Shown here: positions 32,620 to 41,018 of the stretch, piece after piece
Position numbering within the stretch: the stretch's first letter is position 1
Layout: the number at the start of each line of letters is the position of its first letter
From: Bacteroidota bacterium
GTDB taxonomy: Bacteria; Bacteroidota; Bacteroidia; AKYH767-A; OLB10
Length of the DNA stretch: 64,000 nucleotides
Reading direction: 5' to 3'
NCBI GenBank assembly: GCA_023251535.1
Contig: JAHEYP010000010.1
Span: 6,131 to 70,130 of the forward strand
Notes under the pieces: model-generated
The model's database searches: none
The model's input: the letters and a program-made list of their open reading frames with translations, nothing else
Told to the model about the DNA's origin: nothing
Program-made: the position numbers and the translations under genes

Positions 32620-33201
32620 ATGTTTAGAAAATTTCCTGGAGAGGAGTGGAAGGTTATTGCTGTTGAGCATCCTTTAAAGATGACTTATGCCGTTTCAAAT
32701 TTTGGACGGTTATTAAGTTTTGAAACTTCTATGGATGAAGCTCGGTTAATTAAACCGGGTAAAGTGGAAGGTTATACAACATTCAGATATAAAGTATATA
32801 CCGATAAGAAAATCAAGTATTACTCTAAGATGATGCATAACTTGGTTGCTTCTTATTTTATTGAGAAAGTTTCTGAGGAGCAAAAACATGTTATTCACAT
32901 CGATCGTAACAAGGCGAATAACCATGTGAAAAATTTGAAGTGGGCTACACGCGAAGAGCATATCAATTATAAAAAGGAAAGTCCCCTTGTAATTGAAGCT
33001 ATGAAGAAGTTGGTAGAGCATAATAAAAAACGTGATGGAGCGAAGATGACTGAGTCAAAAGTGCGTCTTTTAAAGAAAAAACTTGCAGACCCTAATCGTA
33101 GAACTCGTTTGAAAATTCTAGCAAAGCAATTTGGTATTAGCGAGATGCAACTGTATCGCATTAAATCTGGAGCAAACTGGGGTCACGTTAAAATTGACTA
33201 G
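32620..33201 (+). CDS. NUMOD4/HNH endonuclease-like protein
   Basis: A 193-residue protein resembling free-standing HNH endonucleases of the NUMOD4 type. Residues ~10-60 contain the NUMOD4-like W-K-x-I-(A)-V...Y-A-V-S-N-F-G-R core; residues ~75-115 hold the HNH pattern MHNLVASYF, HVIHIDRNKANNHVKNLKWATREEHINY, with the His-Asn-His/Asn metal set. Residues ~130-190 form an HTH (TRLKILAKQFGISEMQLYRI) that probably binds DNA. Such proteins are linked to intron or phage-borne endonucleases and to Bacteroidota chromosomes. The neighbours are ordinary VOC/GNAT genes; no mobile-element borders were seen. Confidence 0.8.
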   Translation: MFRKFPGEEWKVIAVEHPLKMTYAVSNFGRLLSFETSMDEARLIKPGKVEGYTTFRYKVYTDKKIKYYSKMMHNLVASYFIEKVSEEQKHVIHIDRNKANNHVKNLKWATREEHINYKKESPLVIEAMKKLVEHNKKRDGAKMTESKVRLLKKKLADPNRRTRLKILAKQFGISEMQLYRIKSGANWGHVKID

Positions 33202-33260
33202 TTTTTTTGTGAGATAATTATTTATCTTTCGGCCTGATTTATTTTGTTAAGGAAAACCTT

Positions 33261-33776
33261 ATGCTCATATCAGGTGAAAATTTATTCCTAAGAGAGTTCA
33301 GTCTTTCTGATGCTTCTTTTATTGTTGATCTTTTAAACTCGCCGGGATGGCTTAAGTTTATCGGTGATCGTAATGTACATTCAATAGAAGATGCAATAAA
33401 TTATCTTCAAAATGGTCCCTTAAAAACTTATTCCGATTCAGGTTTCGGATTTTGGTGTGTTTGCTTAAATACTACACGCGAACCCGTCGGAATGTGCGGA
33501 TTTATTCAACGCGATTATTTGCCAGCTCCCGATCTAGGGTTTGCTTTCTTAACGCCATATATTTCTAAAGGTTTTGGATATGAATCTGCTCAGTTGTCAA
33601 TTCAATTGGCAAAGGGGAAATTCAAGATTTCAAACCTCGTAGCAATAACTGATCCGCTGAATACTCGTTCTATTAAGTTGCTAAATCGTTTGGGATTTGT
33701 TGATGCAGGGAATGTTGATCCTCCAAATACTAAAGAGAATTTATTACTAATGAAAATGGAGCTGGCAAATGATTAA
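33261..33776 (+). CDS. GNAT N-acetyltransferase (RimJ/RimL-like)
   Basis: A 171-residue GNAT protein: the N-terminal LFLREFSLSDASFIVDLLNSPGWLKFIGDR, the acceptor strand PVGMCGFIQRDYLPAPDLGFAF, the acetyl-CoA loop with SKGFGYESAQL and the final NTRSIKLLNRLGF are typical of the RimJ/RimL subgroup. Its stop codon overlaps the start of the next VOC gene by 8 bp (ATGATTAA), implying translational coupling. Substrate unknown. Confidence 0.88.
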   Translation: MLISGENLFLREFSLSDASFIVDLLNSPGWLKFIGDRNVHSIEDAINYLQNGPLKTYSDSGFGFWCVCLNTTREPVGMCGFIQRDYLPAPDLGFAFLTPYISKGFGYESAQLSIQLAKGKFKISNLVAITDPLNTRSIKLLNRLGFVDAGNVDPPNTKENLLLMKMELAND

Positions 33777-34152
33777 ATCTGTTCATCATACCGCTATTAT
33801 CTGCAGCGATTATCATCGTTCAAAGTTGTTTTATACCGAAATACTGGGATTGCAAATAATTCGAGAAGTCTACCGTGGTGATCGAGATAGCTATAAGCTC
33901 GATTTGTCTTGTAATGGGCAATATATTGTCGAGTTATTCAGCTTTCCTGAACCAGCTAAGCGTCCTTCTTATCCTGAGGCGGTTGGATTACGTCATCTGG
34001 CTTTTGCTGTTGATAATGTAACCGAGTATAGAAATTATTTACTGTCAAAAAATATTGCTTGCGAAGTAATTAGAATCGATGAATTTACTGGAAAGCAATT
34101 TTTCTTTTTCTCAGATCCTGATAATTTACCTCTAGAAATTTATCAAGCATAA
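33769..34152 (+). CDS. VOC superfamily protein (YwkD/lactoylglutathione lyase-like)
   Basis: A 127-residue VOC protein: KSVHHTAIICSDYHRSKLFYTEILGLQIIREV opens with the metal His in VHHTA; PEAVGLRHLAFAVDNVTEYRNYLLSK supplies the second His in RHLAF; and FFFSDPDNLPLEIYQ ends with the Glu ligand. This is the SMU1112c/YwkD-like pattern, so a metal-dependent enzyme of unknown substrate is likely. It overlaps the preceding GNAT gene and ends at a bidirectional terminator. Confidence 0.88.
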   Translation: MIKSVHHTAIICSDYHRSKLFYTEILGLQIIREVYRGDRDSYKLDLSCNGQYIVELFSFPEPAKRPSYPEAVGLRHLAFAVDNVTEYRNYLLSKNIACEVIRIDEFTGKQFFFFSDPDNLPLEIYQA

Positions 34153-34189
34153 AAAAACGCTCCGCAGTTTAATTTGCAGAGCGTCTTTT
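34151..34189. terminator. Bidirectional terminator
   Basis: ACGCTC (34157-34162) pairs with GAGCGT (34179-34184), with a further GCA/TGC pairing inside, preceded by seven A and followed by CTTTT. It separates the VOC gene (+) from the convergent T9SS gene (-). Confidence 0.85.
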
Positions 34190-34200
34190 AAATCGGATTC

Positions 34201-36615
34201 TTATTTGATGATTTCTATTTTCATAAATCGCACTTTACCGACTTGCCTAAATTGAACAATATACATACCGTTACTTATTGAAGATATATCAATGTTTTCA
34301 CTTTCGTTCAGTTGATCTTTTCGGAAAATCAACTTTCCTGTCATGTCGTACATATTCAATTGATTGTTGCCATTCGTAATTCCGCTTATTCGAATTTGAT
34401 CTTTTGCGGGATTCGGAATAATTTGAATCCCTGATAATACGTTTTCTTCAATACCAACTATTACCAATAGATAAGTAGTAATTGTTGAATCACATCCGGT
34501 AGTTGTCGTAAAATGATCTACATATACCCCTGTAGCCGTTTGCCAATTTCCTGCTAAATAAACACTATCTCCTTGAGAAATCACAATTTGATTGGTGTCA
34601 GCATAGTTCGGATATACGGTAAGGTTAGTGATGTTGATTGTATCACATCCAGTGCCAGTCACAATAGTGTCATTGTATGAACCAGAATTAGTTTGCCACG
34701 CTCCTCCAATGTAAATAGAGTCGCCTGTACAAATTGATTGCGTTACATTATTAATCACTCCCGACGAAACAATAACATTTAAGATTGCCGTATCACAGAA
34801 AGTAATATTGCTATTACATTCAACTACTGCAATCGAATTGGTTCCTGAGCTGGTCCACGTAACAGAGACATTGTTAATTCCCGTGCTTCCAACAATGTTA
34901 CCACCGCTTACTTGCCAGTTATATGAACTTCCTGGATGTAATACAGCTGTATAACTAATGTTGCTTGCTGCCGATTGACATAATGATGTACTACCGTTAA
35001 TCACGCTCGTAAATGTTACCGTTAGATGTGTAATGATTGTACTGTCGCAGCCATGAATGGTATTAAAATGGTCGGTAAATGTTCCGGGACCTTTTTGCCA
35101 TCCTCCTCCAACATATATACTATCGCCACTTACAATACTTGCATTGTTTGTGATAGAGTAGGAAGGGTATACTCCAACAGTCACGTTTACGGTACTGTCA
35201 CATCCATTGCTTGAAGTATAAACATGACTATAGGTTCCTGCACTATTTATCCAAGTTCCTGCAATATTTATGCTATCACCTTGACAAATGTTTTGTGTTT
35301 GATTTACTGTTTGTGAGGTATAAACATTTACTGTTAATTGTGCGGTATCACAAAGTGATTGAGTCGAGTTGCATTCAATTACAGTAATAGAGTGAAATCC
35401 AGTACCAGTCCAATTTACTTGAATACTATTCGTTCCTTGTCCGCTAATAATCGACCCACCAATTAAACTCCAACTATATGTATTACCTGATGATGCTGGA
35501 GTGCTATAGGTTTGTGGATTACTAACAGGTGAACAGAAACTTGCAGTTCCATTAACAGAGGTTGCGAAGCTATTGATTGATGTATCTACGTTTACAACTA
35601 CTCCAAACGATTTTCCCCATCCGCCAGCATAATCTTTGGCTCTCATATAGAGAGTATGTACTCCTTGAAGCACAGGCTGTGGAATATTATTTCCTGCAAT
35701 TACTTCCATTGCAGCATTGAAGTTTCCATCGAATGCAATCATAGGTGTTGCATTTCCATTTCCCGGATCTGTGTCGAAGTAATATTCGGCAGATACAATT
35801 TTTATCGGCCGAACACTTGTGATTAGTGCTTGAACATCTACAATTGTTTTAAATGTTGGTCCCCATACATTCGCTGCATCCTTGACACGGATATTTAATA
35901 CATGTATTGCCACAGATAATCCCGATGTGCTGATGTTTTTATAAATCTGCTCTGTAGCATCATTGTAATTACCATCGAAGGCTAATAGTGTAGTTCCATT
36001 TCCGTTACCTGGATCCGTATCCCAGAAATATTCTCCAGCAATTACTTTTATTGGTCTGGTAGATGCAATTGATGCTTGTACATCAACATTAACTCGATAT
36101 ACCGGACTCCATGTATTCGCAGCATCTTTTACTCGAATATTTAAAGTGTGAACGGCTTGTGACGAAGGAATTGGTAATGTGGTATTCACAAAACTTTCAA
36201 TCGCATCGTTATAATTACCGTCGAACGCCAAAAGTACTGTTCCATTTCCTTGTCCTGGATCAGTATCCCAAAATGATTCCGCAGCATTAACTTTTATTGG
36301 TCGTGATGTTGTAATAGATGGAAGAACCTGTACTGTTGTTCTAAATAACGTACCCCAATGTCCGTCACTGTCTTTCACGCGCACACTGAATATATGTGAT
36401 CCTACCGATGGTAAACTTGATACCGTCGATAATATCTGCTCGATGGCCGATCCGAATGATCCGTCGACAGCAGTAACTGTTGCTCCGTTACCTTGTCCCG
36501 GATCAGTATCCCAGAAGTATTCGCCGCTGACGACACCCTGAGCGCTGATCGTGTTGACTTGCCAAAATAGCATGACAACAAGAATGAGTTTGAATTTTTT
36601 TAACATTCGCTTCAC
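34201..36615 (-). CDS. Large secreted T9SS protein with DTDPG repeats
   Basis: An 804-residue exported protein. After a signal peptide (1-26, ending before QGVVS) come four tandem repeats of about 82 residues starting near 31, 112, 194 and 276. Each has the core (E/S)-Y/F-F/W-W/F-DTDPG-(Q/N)-GNG followed by A-x-D-G-(N/S)-(Y/F), and ends RVKD-(A/S)-x-x-x-W. The DxDxGxGN motif looks like a calcium or metal loop. Two PKD-like domains (~350-440 and ~545-620) alternate with short GDS-(I)-x-(I/V)-x-G-x-W domains, and residues ~730-804 are a T9SS sorting domain (IIPNPAKDQIRISG, ending FMKIEIIK). It is the second gene of a two-gene minus-strand operon. Function probably surface adhesion or binding; unproven. 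Confidence 0.85.
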   Translation of the reverse strand: MKRMLKKFKLILVVMLFWQVNTISAQGVVSGEYFWDTDPGQGNGATVTAVDGSFGSAIEQILSTVSSLPSVGSHIFSVRVKDSDGHWGTLFRTTVQVLPSITTSRPIKVNAAESFWDTDPGQGNGTVLLAFDGNYNDAIESFVNTTLPIPSSQAVHTLNIRVKDAANTWSPVYRVNVDVQASIASTRPIKVIAGEYFWDTDPGNGNGTTLLAFDGNYNDATEQIYKNISTSGLSVAIHVLNIRVKDAANVWGPTFKTIVDVQALITSVRPIKIVSAEYYFDTDPGNGNATPMIAFDGNFNAAMEVIAGNNIPQPVLQGVHTLYMRAKDYAGGWGKSFGVVVNVDTSINSFATSVNGTASFCSPVSNPQTYSTPASSGNTYSWSLIGGSIISGQGTNSIQVNWTGTGFHSITVIECNSTQSLCDTAQLTVNVYTSQTVNQTQNICQGDSINIAGTWINSAGTYSHVYTSSNGCDSTVNVTVGVYPSYSITNNASIVSGDSIYVGGGWQKGPGTFTDHFNTIHGCDSTIITHLTVTFTSVINGSTSLCQSAASNISYTAVLHPGSSYNWQVSGGNIVGSTGINNVSVTWTSSGTNSIAVVECNSNITFCDTAILNVIVSSGVINNVTQSICTGDSIYIGGAWQTNSGSYNDTIVTGTGCDTINITNLTVYPNYADTNQIVISQGDSVYLAGNWQTATGVYVDHFTTTTGCDSTITTYLLVIVGIEENVLSGIQIIPNPAKDQIRISGITNGNNQLNMYDMTGKLIFRKDQLNESENIDISSISNGMYIVQFRQVGKVRFMKIEIIK

Positions 36616-36637
36616 GTTTTATTGGTGAATATTCGTC

Positions 36638-37873
36638 TTAGCGATCAAAAGAATTTCCCTTAATGTTTAAGGTGTTTCCTAAGCGAACGTTAAATGGATA
36701 GGTATTTAAATATACTCGTGAAGATCCCGCAAATAGTGGAAAATAATTGTCTAATGTGTATGATCCTCCATATGCTCCCGCATCTCCTGCTGTTAAATCT
36801 AAGTCGTAGAACGGTGCCGCAGGATTTCCTCCGTTAATCGCTGCACTGCCAACTTGAAGACGACCATCATTAGCTAATGTAATGGCTGATGAAGTTGTGT
36901 TGTTTCCTGAGAATGAAAATCCCGTGCTTACAGGGTAATTTGCAGCAACATCTATATGGTTAAAATAAACATTTACTGTTCCTGAATTTCCTCCGTCATT
37001 ATTAATTCCATACATCGTACTAGTCGTTGCTACAAAATCAATCACATTATTCATTATTTCTAATATATCTCCTGTACCTACATTGTAAACATCTATACCA
37101 TACACCGATGAGCTGGAGTTTGTTAGTAATATCGTGTTGTTGTAAATCAAATTCGTTCCATTACAAGAATTCCCAGTCGTAATTCCCATGTAACGTGATT
37201 TTACGAAGTTGTTTTTGATTTGGTAACGCGAAACTGTATTACTAGTGTAGATTCCAGAATAGCCAGTTGAAGTGCAATTTACTTTGTTGCCAATAATAAA
37301 TACTGTGTCATTTAAAGCAGTTCCGCTAATATTGTAAACTTGAATTGGATAACTTAAGGCAGTAGTGATGTCATTTCCGCAGATGCTTCCGAATGACGCA
37401 TAGACATATCCAGCATCTAGTTGATTGTGCGTGGCATTTAATTCATAAGCAGATGATGCTATATAAATGTTACCACTAATGAAATAACAACCATGTACAT
37501 TGATTTGAGCCGTTTTAGGGCCTCCTGTTGAGGTGGTAGCTTGAATTCCGCCTAAGGTGTTTTTCATTCCAATAATTGTCACCGCTTGCCCTGCATTTAA
37601 GGTAATAGTCCAAGTACCTTGCGCAACGAAGAAGGTGTCGTTGTCGAATGGTAAAAATTGAAGCGATTTCGTGATATTGATATTTTCTATCCAAGGAATA
37701 TTTCCGGCTCTGTTCTTAATAATAATTCTATCACCGTTCGATGCCGCTGCTACCGCATCCGTAATTGTCGGATATGCAGGCGTGATTCCGAATTCTTCTA
37801 CTACTATGTCAGTTGCAAATGATTTCGCAATCGTCATTACAAATAACAAACAAATGAGTACTGATTTTTTCAT
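36638..37873 (-). CDS. Exported beta-helix-like protein
   Basis: A 411-residue protein with a signal peptide (1-20, before TDIVVEE). The mature part opens FGITPAYPTITDAVAAASNGDRIIIKN, the typical N-terminal cap of right-handed beta-helix proteins (pectate-lyase/NosD-like), then repeats strands with Asn/Gly turns (ISGNIYIASSAYELNATHN, VFIIGNKVNC, ...NNVIDFVATTSTMYG). No catalytic aspartate cluster was identified, so enzyme activity is not inferred. No clear T9SS or lipobox is present at the ends. It precedes the large DTDPG-repeat gene by 22 bp and shares its promoter. Confidence 0.8.
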   Translation of the reverse strand: MKKSVLICLLFVMTIAKSFATDIVVEEFGITPAYPTITDAVAAASNGDRIIIKNRAGNIPWIENINITKSLQFLPFDNDTFFVAQGTWTITLNAGQAVTIIGMKNTLGGIQATTSTGGPKTAQINVHGCYFISGNIYIASSAYELNATHNQLDAGYVYASFGSICGNDITTALSYPIQVYNISGTALNDTVFIIGNKVNCTSTGYSGIYTSNTVSRYQIKNNFVKSRYMGITTGNSCNGTNLIYNNTILLTNSSSSVYGIDVYNVGTGDILEIMNNVIDFVATTSTMYGINNDGGNSGTVNVYFNHIDVAANYPVSTGFSFSGNNTTSSAITLANDGRLQVGSAAINGGNPAAPFYDLDLTAGDAGAYGGSYTLDNYFPLFAGSSRVYLNTYPFNVRLGNTLNIKGNSFDR

Positions 37874-37911
37874 TTTTTTTAATGTTTTGGTTAGCTAATA
37901 TTTTGTGGCTG

Positions 37912-37919
37912 CAAAGATA
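37912..37919 (-). promoter_or_regulatory. Predicted -7 promoter box (TATCTTTG, minus strand)
   Basis: Exact TAnnTTTG match 38 bp upstream of the beta-helix ATG. It would drive the two secreted-protein genes. Confidence 0.45.
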
Positions 37920-38025
37920 GGTAACCTGACACTTTCTTGGAAGATGATTTAGTTAATTCTTGCGTCATATTTCCGGGTTTTATGACCAAAATCGTTCTTT
38001 TGCCCTTTTTCTGTAATTTAGCCTC

Positions 38026-39006
38026 ATGGTGTTAGCTAAAGAAGGCGATAATGCATTGGCAATAATTAGGTTGACTGCTTTATGGGCAGTCGGTGAGTCG
38101 GGACTAGGAGGGATGATGCACGCGCTTAAAATTCCTTTTACTGGATTTTTTGTCGGGGGATTGGCCGTAATTTTAATTTCGTTGATTGCCTTTTATTCTG
38201 CTCGTAAATGGTCATCCATATTTCAAGCTACTTTATTGGTATTGATGGTTAAGGCGGGTGTAAGTCCTCATTCGCCTGTTCCTGCTTATATCGCTGTTGC
38301 TTTTCAAGGAATCGCTGGGGCATTGCTGTTTACGACAATTAAGAATTTCAAAGTCGCTGCCATCGCTTTTAGTTTTATCTCTCTCGTTGAATCAGCAATA
38401 CAAAAATTCTTGTTTACTACTTTATTGTTCGGAAAATCGGTGTGGGAGGGAATCGACATTTTTGTGAAAAGTGTCCTGAATGATTTGCATGTGCCTTCTG
38501 ATTTTTCATTCAGTTTTTATTTGGTGTCTTCTTATGTTTTGCTTTATGCTCTTTGGGGACTCATTCTCGGTGTGTTTATCGGAACGATTCCGGTTGCACT
38601 TGCTGAATTAAATGATGTTACTTTTGCAAAAGAGATAGGTAAATCAGATTCTTCTGCGCCTAGGAAAAAGTTAAGACGATTCTTGCCTTTGCTGCTATTG
38701 ATTATTTCTTTATCAGCTATTTTCTTTTTTGAGGGGATGATGAATAAAGCAGTTTATGTTTTGCTTCGGTCTGTTGGTGTGACTCTCCTGCTATATTATC
38801 TCGTACGACCGATTATTGTTTTCTTCCTAAATCGTGCTGGTACTTCAAGAAAGGCAGAGTTGAAAAATGTTTTGGTGTTGATGCCCGAAATAAAATCTAA
38901 TATCTCTCCTGCATATAAACTGGCTTGTACTAACCATAAAGGGATTAATCGATATCGTTTTTTTGTGTTGTATTTGATTGCCGCAACTATTAATACTGTA
39001 GATTAA
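38026..39006 (+). CDS. Uncharacterised polytopic membrane protein linked to molybdenum-cofactor genes
   Basis: A 326-residue integral membrane protein that I cannot name. The N-terminal half has about five hydrophobic segments, including an unusual glycine-rich stretch (ALWAVGESGLGGMMHALKI, ~14-32) and a loop with KAGVSPHSPVPAYIAVAFQGIAG (~86-108), a layout that recalls small substrate-binding components of energy-coupling-factor transporters. Residues ~220-285 add two more helices with a basic RKKLRRF loop before them, recalling a reduced transmembrane subunit, and the tail is hydrophilic. It starts a four-gene plus-strand run with THEP1-MobA, FdhD and a small protein. Transport of molybdate, a pterin or an iron/sulfur precursor is pure inference; no ATP-binding partner besides the next gene is present. 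Confidence 0.7.
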   Translation: MVLAKEGDNALAIIRLTALWAVGESGLGGMMHALKIPFTGFFVGGLAVILISLIAFYSARKWSSIFQATLLVLMVKAGVSPHSPVPAYIAVAFQGIAGALLFTTIKNFKVAAIAFSFISLVESAIQKFLFTTLLFGKSVWEGIDIFVKSVLNDLHVPSDFSFSFYLVSSYVLLYALWGLILGVFIGTIPVALAELNDVTFAKEIGKSDSSAPRKKLRRFLPLLLLIISLSAIFFFEGMMNKAVYVLLRSVGVTLLLYYLVRPIIVFFLNRAGTSRKAELKNVLVLMPEIKSNISPAYKLACTNHKGINRYRFFVLYLIAATINTVD

Positions 39007-39008
39007 CT

Positions 39009-40109
39009 ATGAATTCGGTAAAAGGTAATATTGTTATTCTGTCACAGCCTATTCGTACGGGCAAGACTACTTCATTGATGAATGTGGTGTCGAGAGAGAA
39101 TTCAGATCAAATTTATGATGGAATTATTTGTCCCGATATTGCCGGTACGCGTAAGTTGCTATTCATTGCGGAGAGACGTGTTGTAGATCTTGAAATTCCC
39201 AAAAGCGAAGATTCTATTGCTGTTGGTCGATTCTTTTTTGATAAAAAAGTATTTGAAGATGCCAATAAATATCTGGCCAATTTGAGCTTAAATGTGAATG
39301 ATATTATTATTGATGAAGTGGGTAAATTGGAATTGAATAATGAAGGGTTTCATATTGGTGTATCTTCGTTAGTATCGAAGTTTTCTAACGAGTCAGCTTC
39401 AGGAAATTTGATTTTGGTGGTGCGCGACACTTTGTTGAGTCAGGTTGTTGACAAGTATAACTTACATAGTGCTTTAATTTGCACGGTTGATGAATATTTT
39501 GGTGCAAACGACACAAGTGTAGATTCTGAAGTAAGCGGATTGATTCTTTGTGGAGGTCAAAGTTCTAGAATGGGACGTGATAAAGCGTTTATCGAGTATC
39601 ATGCTGTTCCGCAATATCAATATTTGCGAGACATTTTTCATATAATTGGATTGCAAAGTTTAATTTCTTGCAGAGCAAATCAAACAACTTTATTTAGCGA
39701 CAATGACGAGTTGCTTATTGATGATGAAAAGTTTGTTGATGCCGGTCCCATGTCAGGATTGTTATCAGCTTTTAATAAGAATGAAAATCACTCGTTTTTA
39801 CTGATCGGATGCGATTATCCTTTACTAACAATAAAACATCTCGCGATATTATTATCTTTTAAAGATTTTGCTTACCCTGCAATTTGCTTTGTACGAAAAA
39901 GTAACCCAGATATATTGGAGCCTCTGGTGACACTATATCATTATTCATGTAGAGAAAAGTTATCCGAATTTTATAATTCAGGAAACCATTCGTTGAATAA
40001 GTTTCTATCAACTATAAATACCTTAAAAATTGTTGTTAGCGATGATACTTTTTTGAAAAGTTTCGATTCTCCTGATGATTTTAATAGTTTTAAAGCTCAC
40101 TTTTCTTAA
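39009..40109 (+). CDS. mobA: Fusion: THEP1-like NTPase plus MobA molybdenum cofactor guanylyltransferase
   Basis: A 366-residue two-domain protein. Residues ~5-165 resemble nucleoside-triphosphatase THEP1: P-loop SQPIRTGKTT at 12-21, with Ser replacing the first Gly of GxxxxGKT, and Walker B IIIDEVGKLEL at 99-109, the THEP1 signature. Residues ~177-366 are MobA: LILCGGQSSRMGRDKAF binds GTP, DAGPMSGLLSAF and LIGCDYPLL supply the metal/nucleotide Asp, and the C-terminus is divergent. MobA joins GMP to Mo-molybdopterin, giving the bis-MGD cofactor of formate dehydrogenase. The extra NTPase on MobA is unusual; it may energise cofactor transfer. It starts 2 bp after the membrane protein stop. Confidence 0.85.
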   Translation: MNSVKGNIVILSQPIRTGKTTSLMNVVSRENSDQIYDGIICPDIAGTRKLLFIAERRVVDLEIPKSEDSIAVGRFFFDKKVFEDANKYLANLSLNVNDIIIDEVGKLELNNEGFHIGVSSLVSKFSNESASGNLILVVRDTLLSQVVDKYNLHSALICTVDEYFGANDTSVDSEVSGLILCGGQSSRMGRDKAFIEYHAVPQYQYLRDIFHIIGLQSLISCRANQTTLFSDNDELLIDDEKFVDAGPMSGLLSAFNKNENHSFLLIGCDYPLLTIKHLAILLSFKDFAYPAICFVRKSNPDILEPLVTLYHYSCREKLSEFYNSGNHSLNKFLSTINTLKIVVSDDTFLKSFDSPDDFNSFKAHFS

Positions 40110-40118
40110 TTTTGAAGT

Positions 40119-40973
40119 ATGGCAAAGCCTTCTGTTTCTTCTGTAAGTATTAAGAAGTTCTCTAACGATCAATGGGGCATTACTGATGATTTATTGGCTG
40201 TTGAAGAACCAATGGAAATACGGTTGGGTTTTGGGCCATTAGATTTGCGAGATGAGTTGAAGGTTTCTGTAACCATGCGTACACCCGGCAATGATTTTGA
40301 TTTGGCCGTCGGATTTTTATTTACCGAAGGGATTATCGCATCTGCCAATGATATTCTATCAGTGAAATATTGTACGGATGGGAATCGCATTGAGAATTTA
40401 GAGAATATTGTTAGGGTTGAGTTGCATCCCAATGTTGAAGTGGATACTGAAATATTGCAACGGAATTTTTATACTACTTCCGGCTGCGGAATTTGTGGTA
40501 AAGCTAGTATTGATGCTATTCATACAGTTTGTCGTGTTGAAACTGATTTGACTGATTGGAAAGTTAATAAAGATGTGATATTGCGTCTAAGTGATACTTT
40601 ACGGAATAAACAACAGGTTTTCGAGTTTACTGGAGGGATACATGCCGCAGCATTGTTTGATGTATTTGGGAATTTGATTGCTGTCCGTGAAGATGTTGGT
40701 CGTCATAATGCGATGGATAAATTAATTGGACATTTTGTTATGACGAACAACACTACAATTATTCCTTCACACACTGTATTGCTGTTGAGTGGAAGAGCAA
40801 GTTTTGAGTTATTGCAAAAGGCAGCGATGGCAGGTATTCGTGTGGTTTGTGCCGTAGGAGCTCCTTCGGGATTAGCAGTTGAGACCGCAAATGATTTTGG
40901 TATTACTTTGGTAGGTTTCCTTCGCGAAAACCGATTTAATATTTATTCAAATCCTACACGGATTTCGGAATAA
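40119..40973 (+). CDS. fdhD: Formate dehydrogenase accessory sulfurtransferase FdhD
   Basis: A 284-residue FdhD: it passes sulfur from a cysteine desulfurase to the bis-MGD cofactor, activating formate dehydrogenase. The redox/sulfur motif CGICG is at 123-127 (C123 and C126), preceded by TPGNDFDLAVGFLFTEGII and followed by TGGIHAAALFD, EDVGRHNAMDKLIG and SGRASFELLQKAAMAGI, all conserved in the family. The gene lies 9 bp after mobA, in a locus separated from the formate dehydrogenase genes (10.7-15.1 kb) by about 25 kb. Confidence 0.96.
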   Translation: MAKPSVSSVSIKKFSNDQWGITDDLLAVEEPMEIRLGFGPLDLRDELKVSVTMRTPGNDFDLAVGFLFTEGIIASANDILSVKYCTDGNRIENLENIVRVELHPNVEVDTEILQRNFYTTSGCGICGKASIDAIHTVCRVETDLTDWKVNKDVILRLSDTLRNKQQVFEFTGGIHAAALFDVFGNLIAVREDVGRHNAMDKLIGHFVMTNNTTIIPSHTVLLLSGRASFELLQKAAMAGIRVVCAVGAPSGLAVETANDFGITLVGFLRENRFNIYSNPTRISE

Positions 40974-40988
40974 TTCATTGACGAATTG

Positions 40989-40996
40989 TATATTTG
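40989..40996 (+). promoter_or_regulatory. Predicted -7 promoter box (TATATTTG)
   Basis: Exact TAnnTTTG match 22 bp upstream of the next small gene, so that gene may also be transcribed apart from fdhD. -33 support is weak. Confidence 0.45.
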
Positions 40997-41018
40997 TAAT
41001 TGATTAAAATTACTTTGA

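Noticed and set aside
32620-34152. Mobile element or prophage around the HNH gene
   Set aside because: No transposase, integrase, terminal repeats or phage genes were found; neighbours are typical chromosomal families.
35700-36540. Regular repeats, considered as a CRISPR array
   Set aside because: They are ~246-bp coding repeats of the DTDPG domains, not 20-40-bp repeats with spacers, and no cas genes are present.
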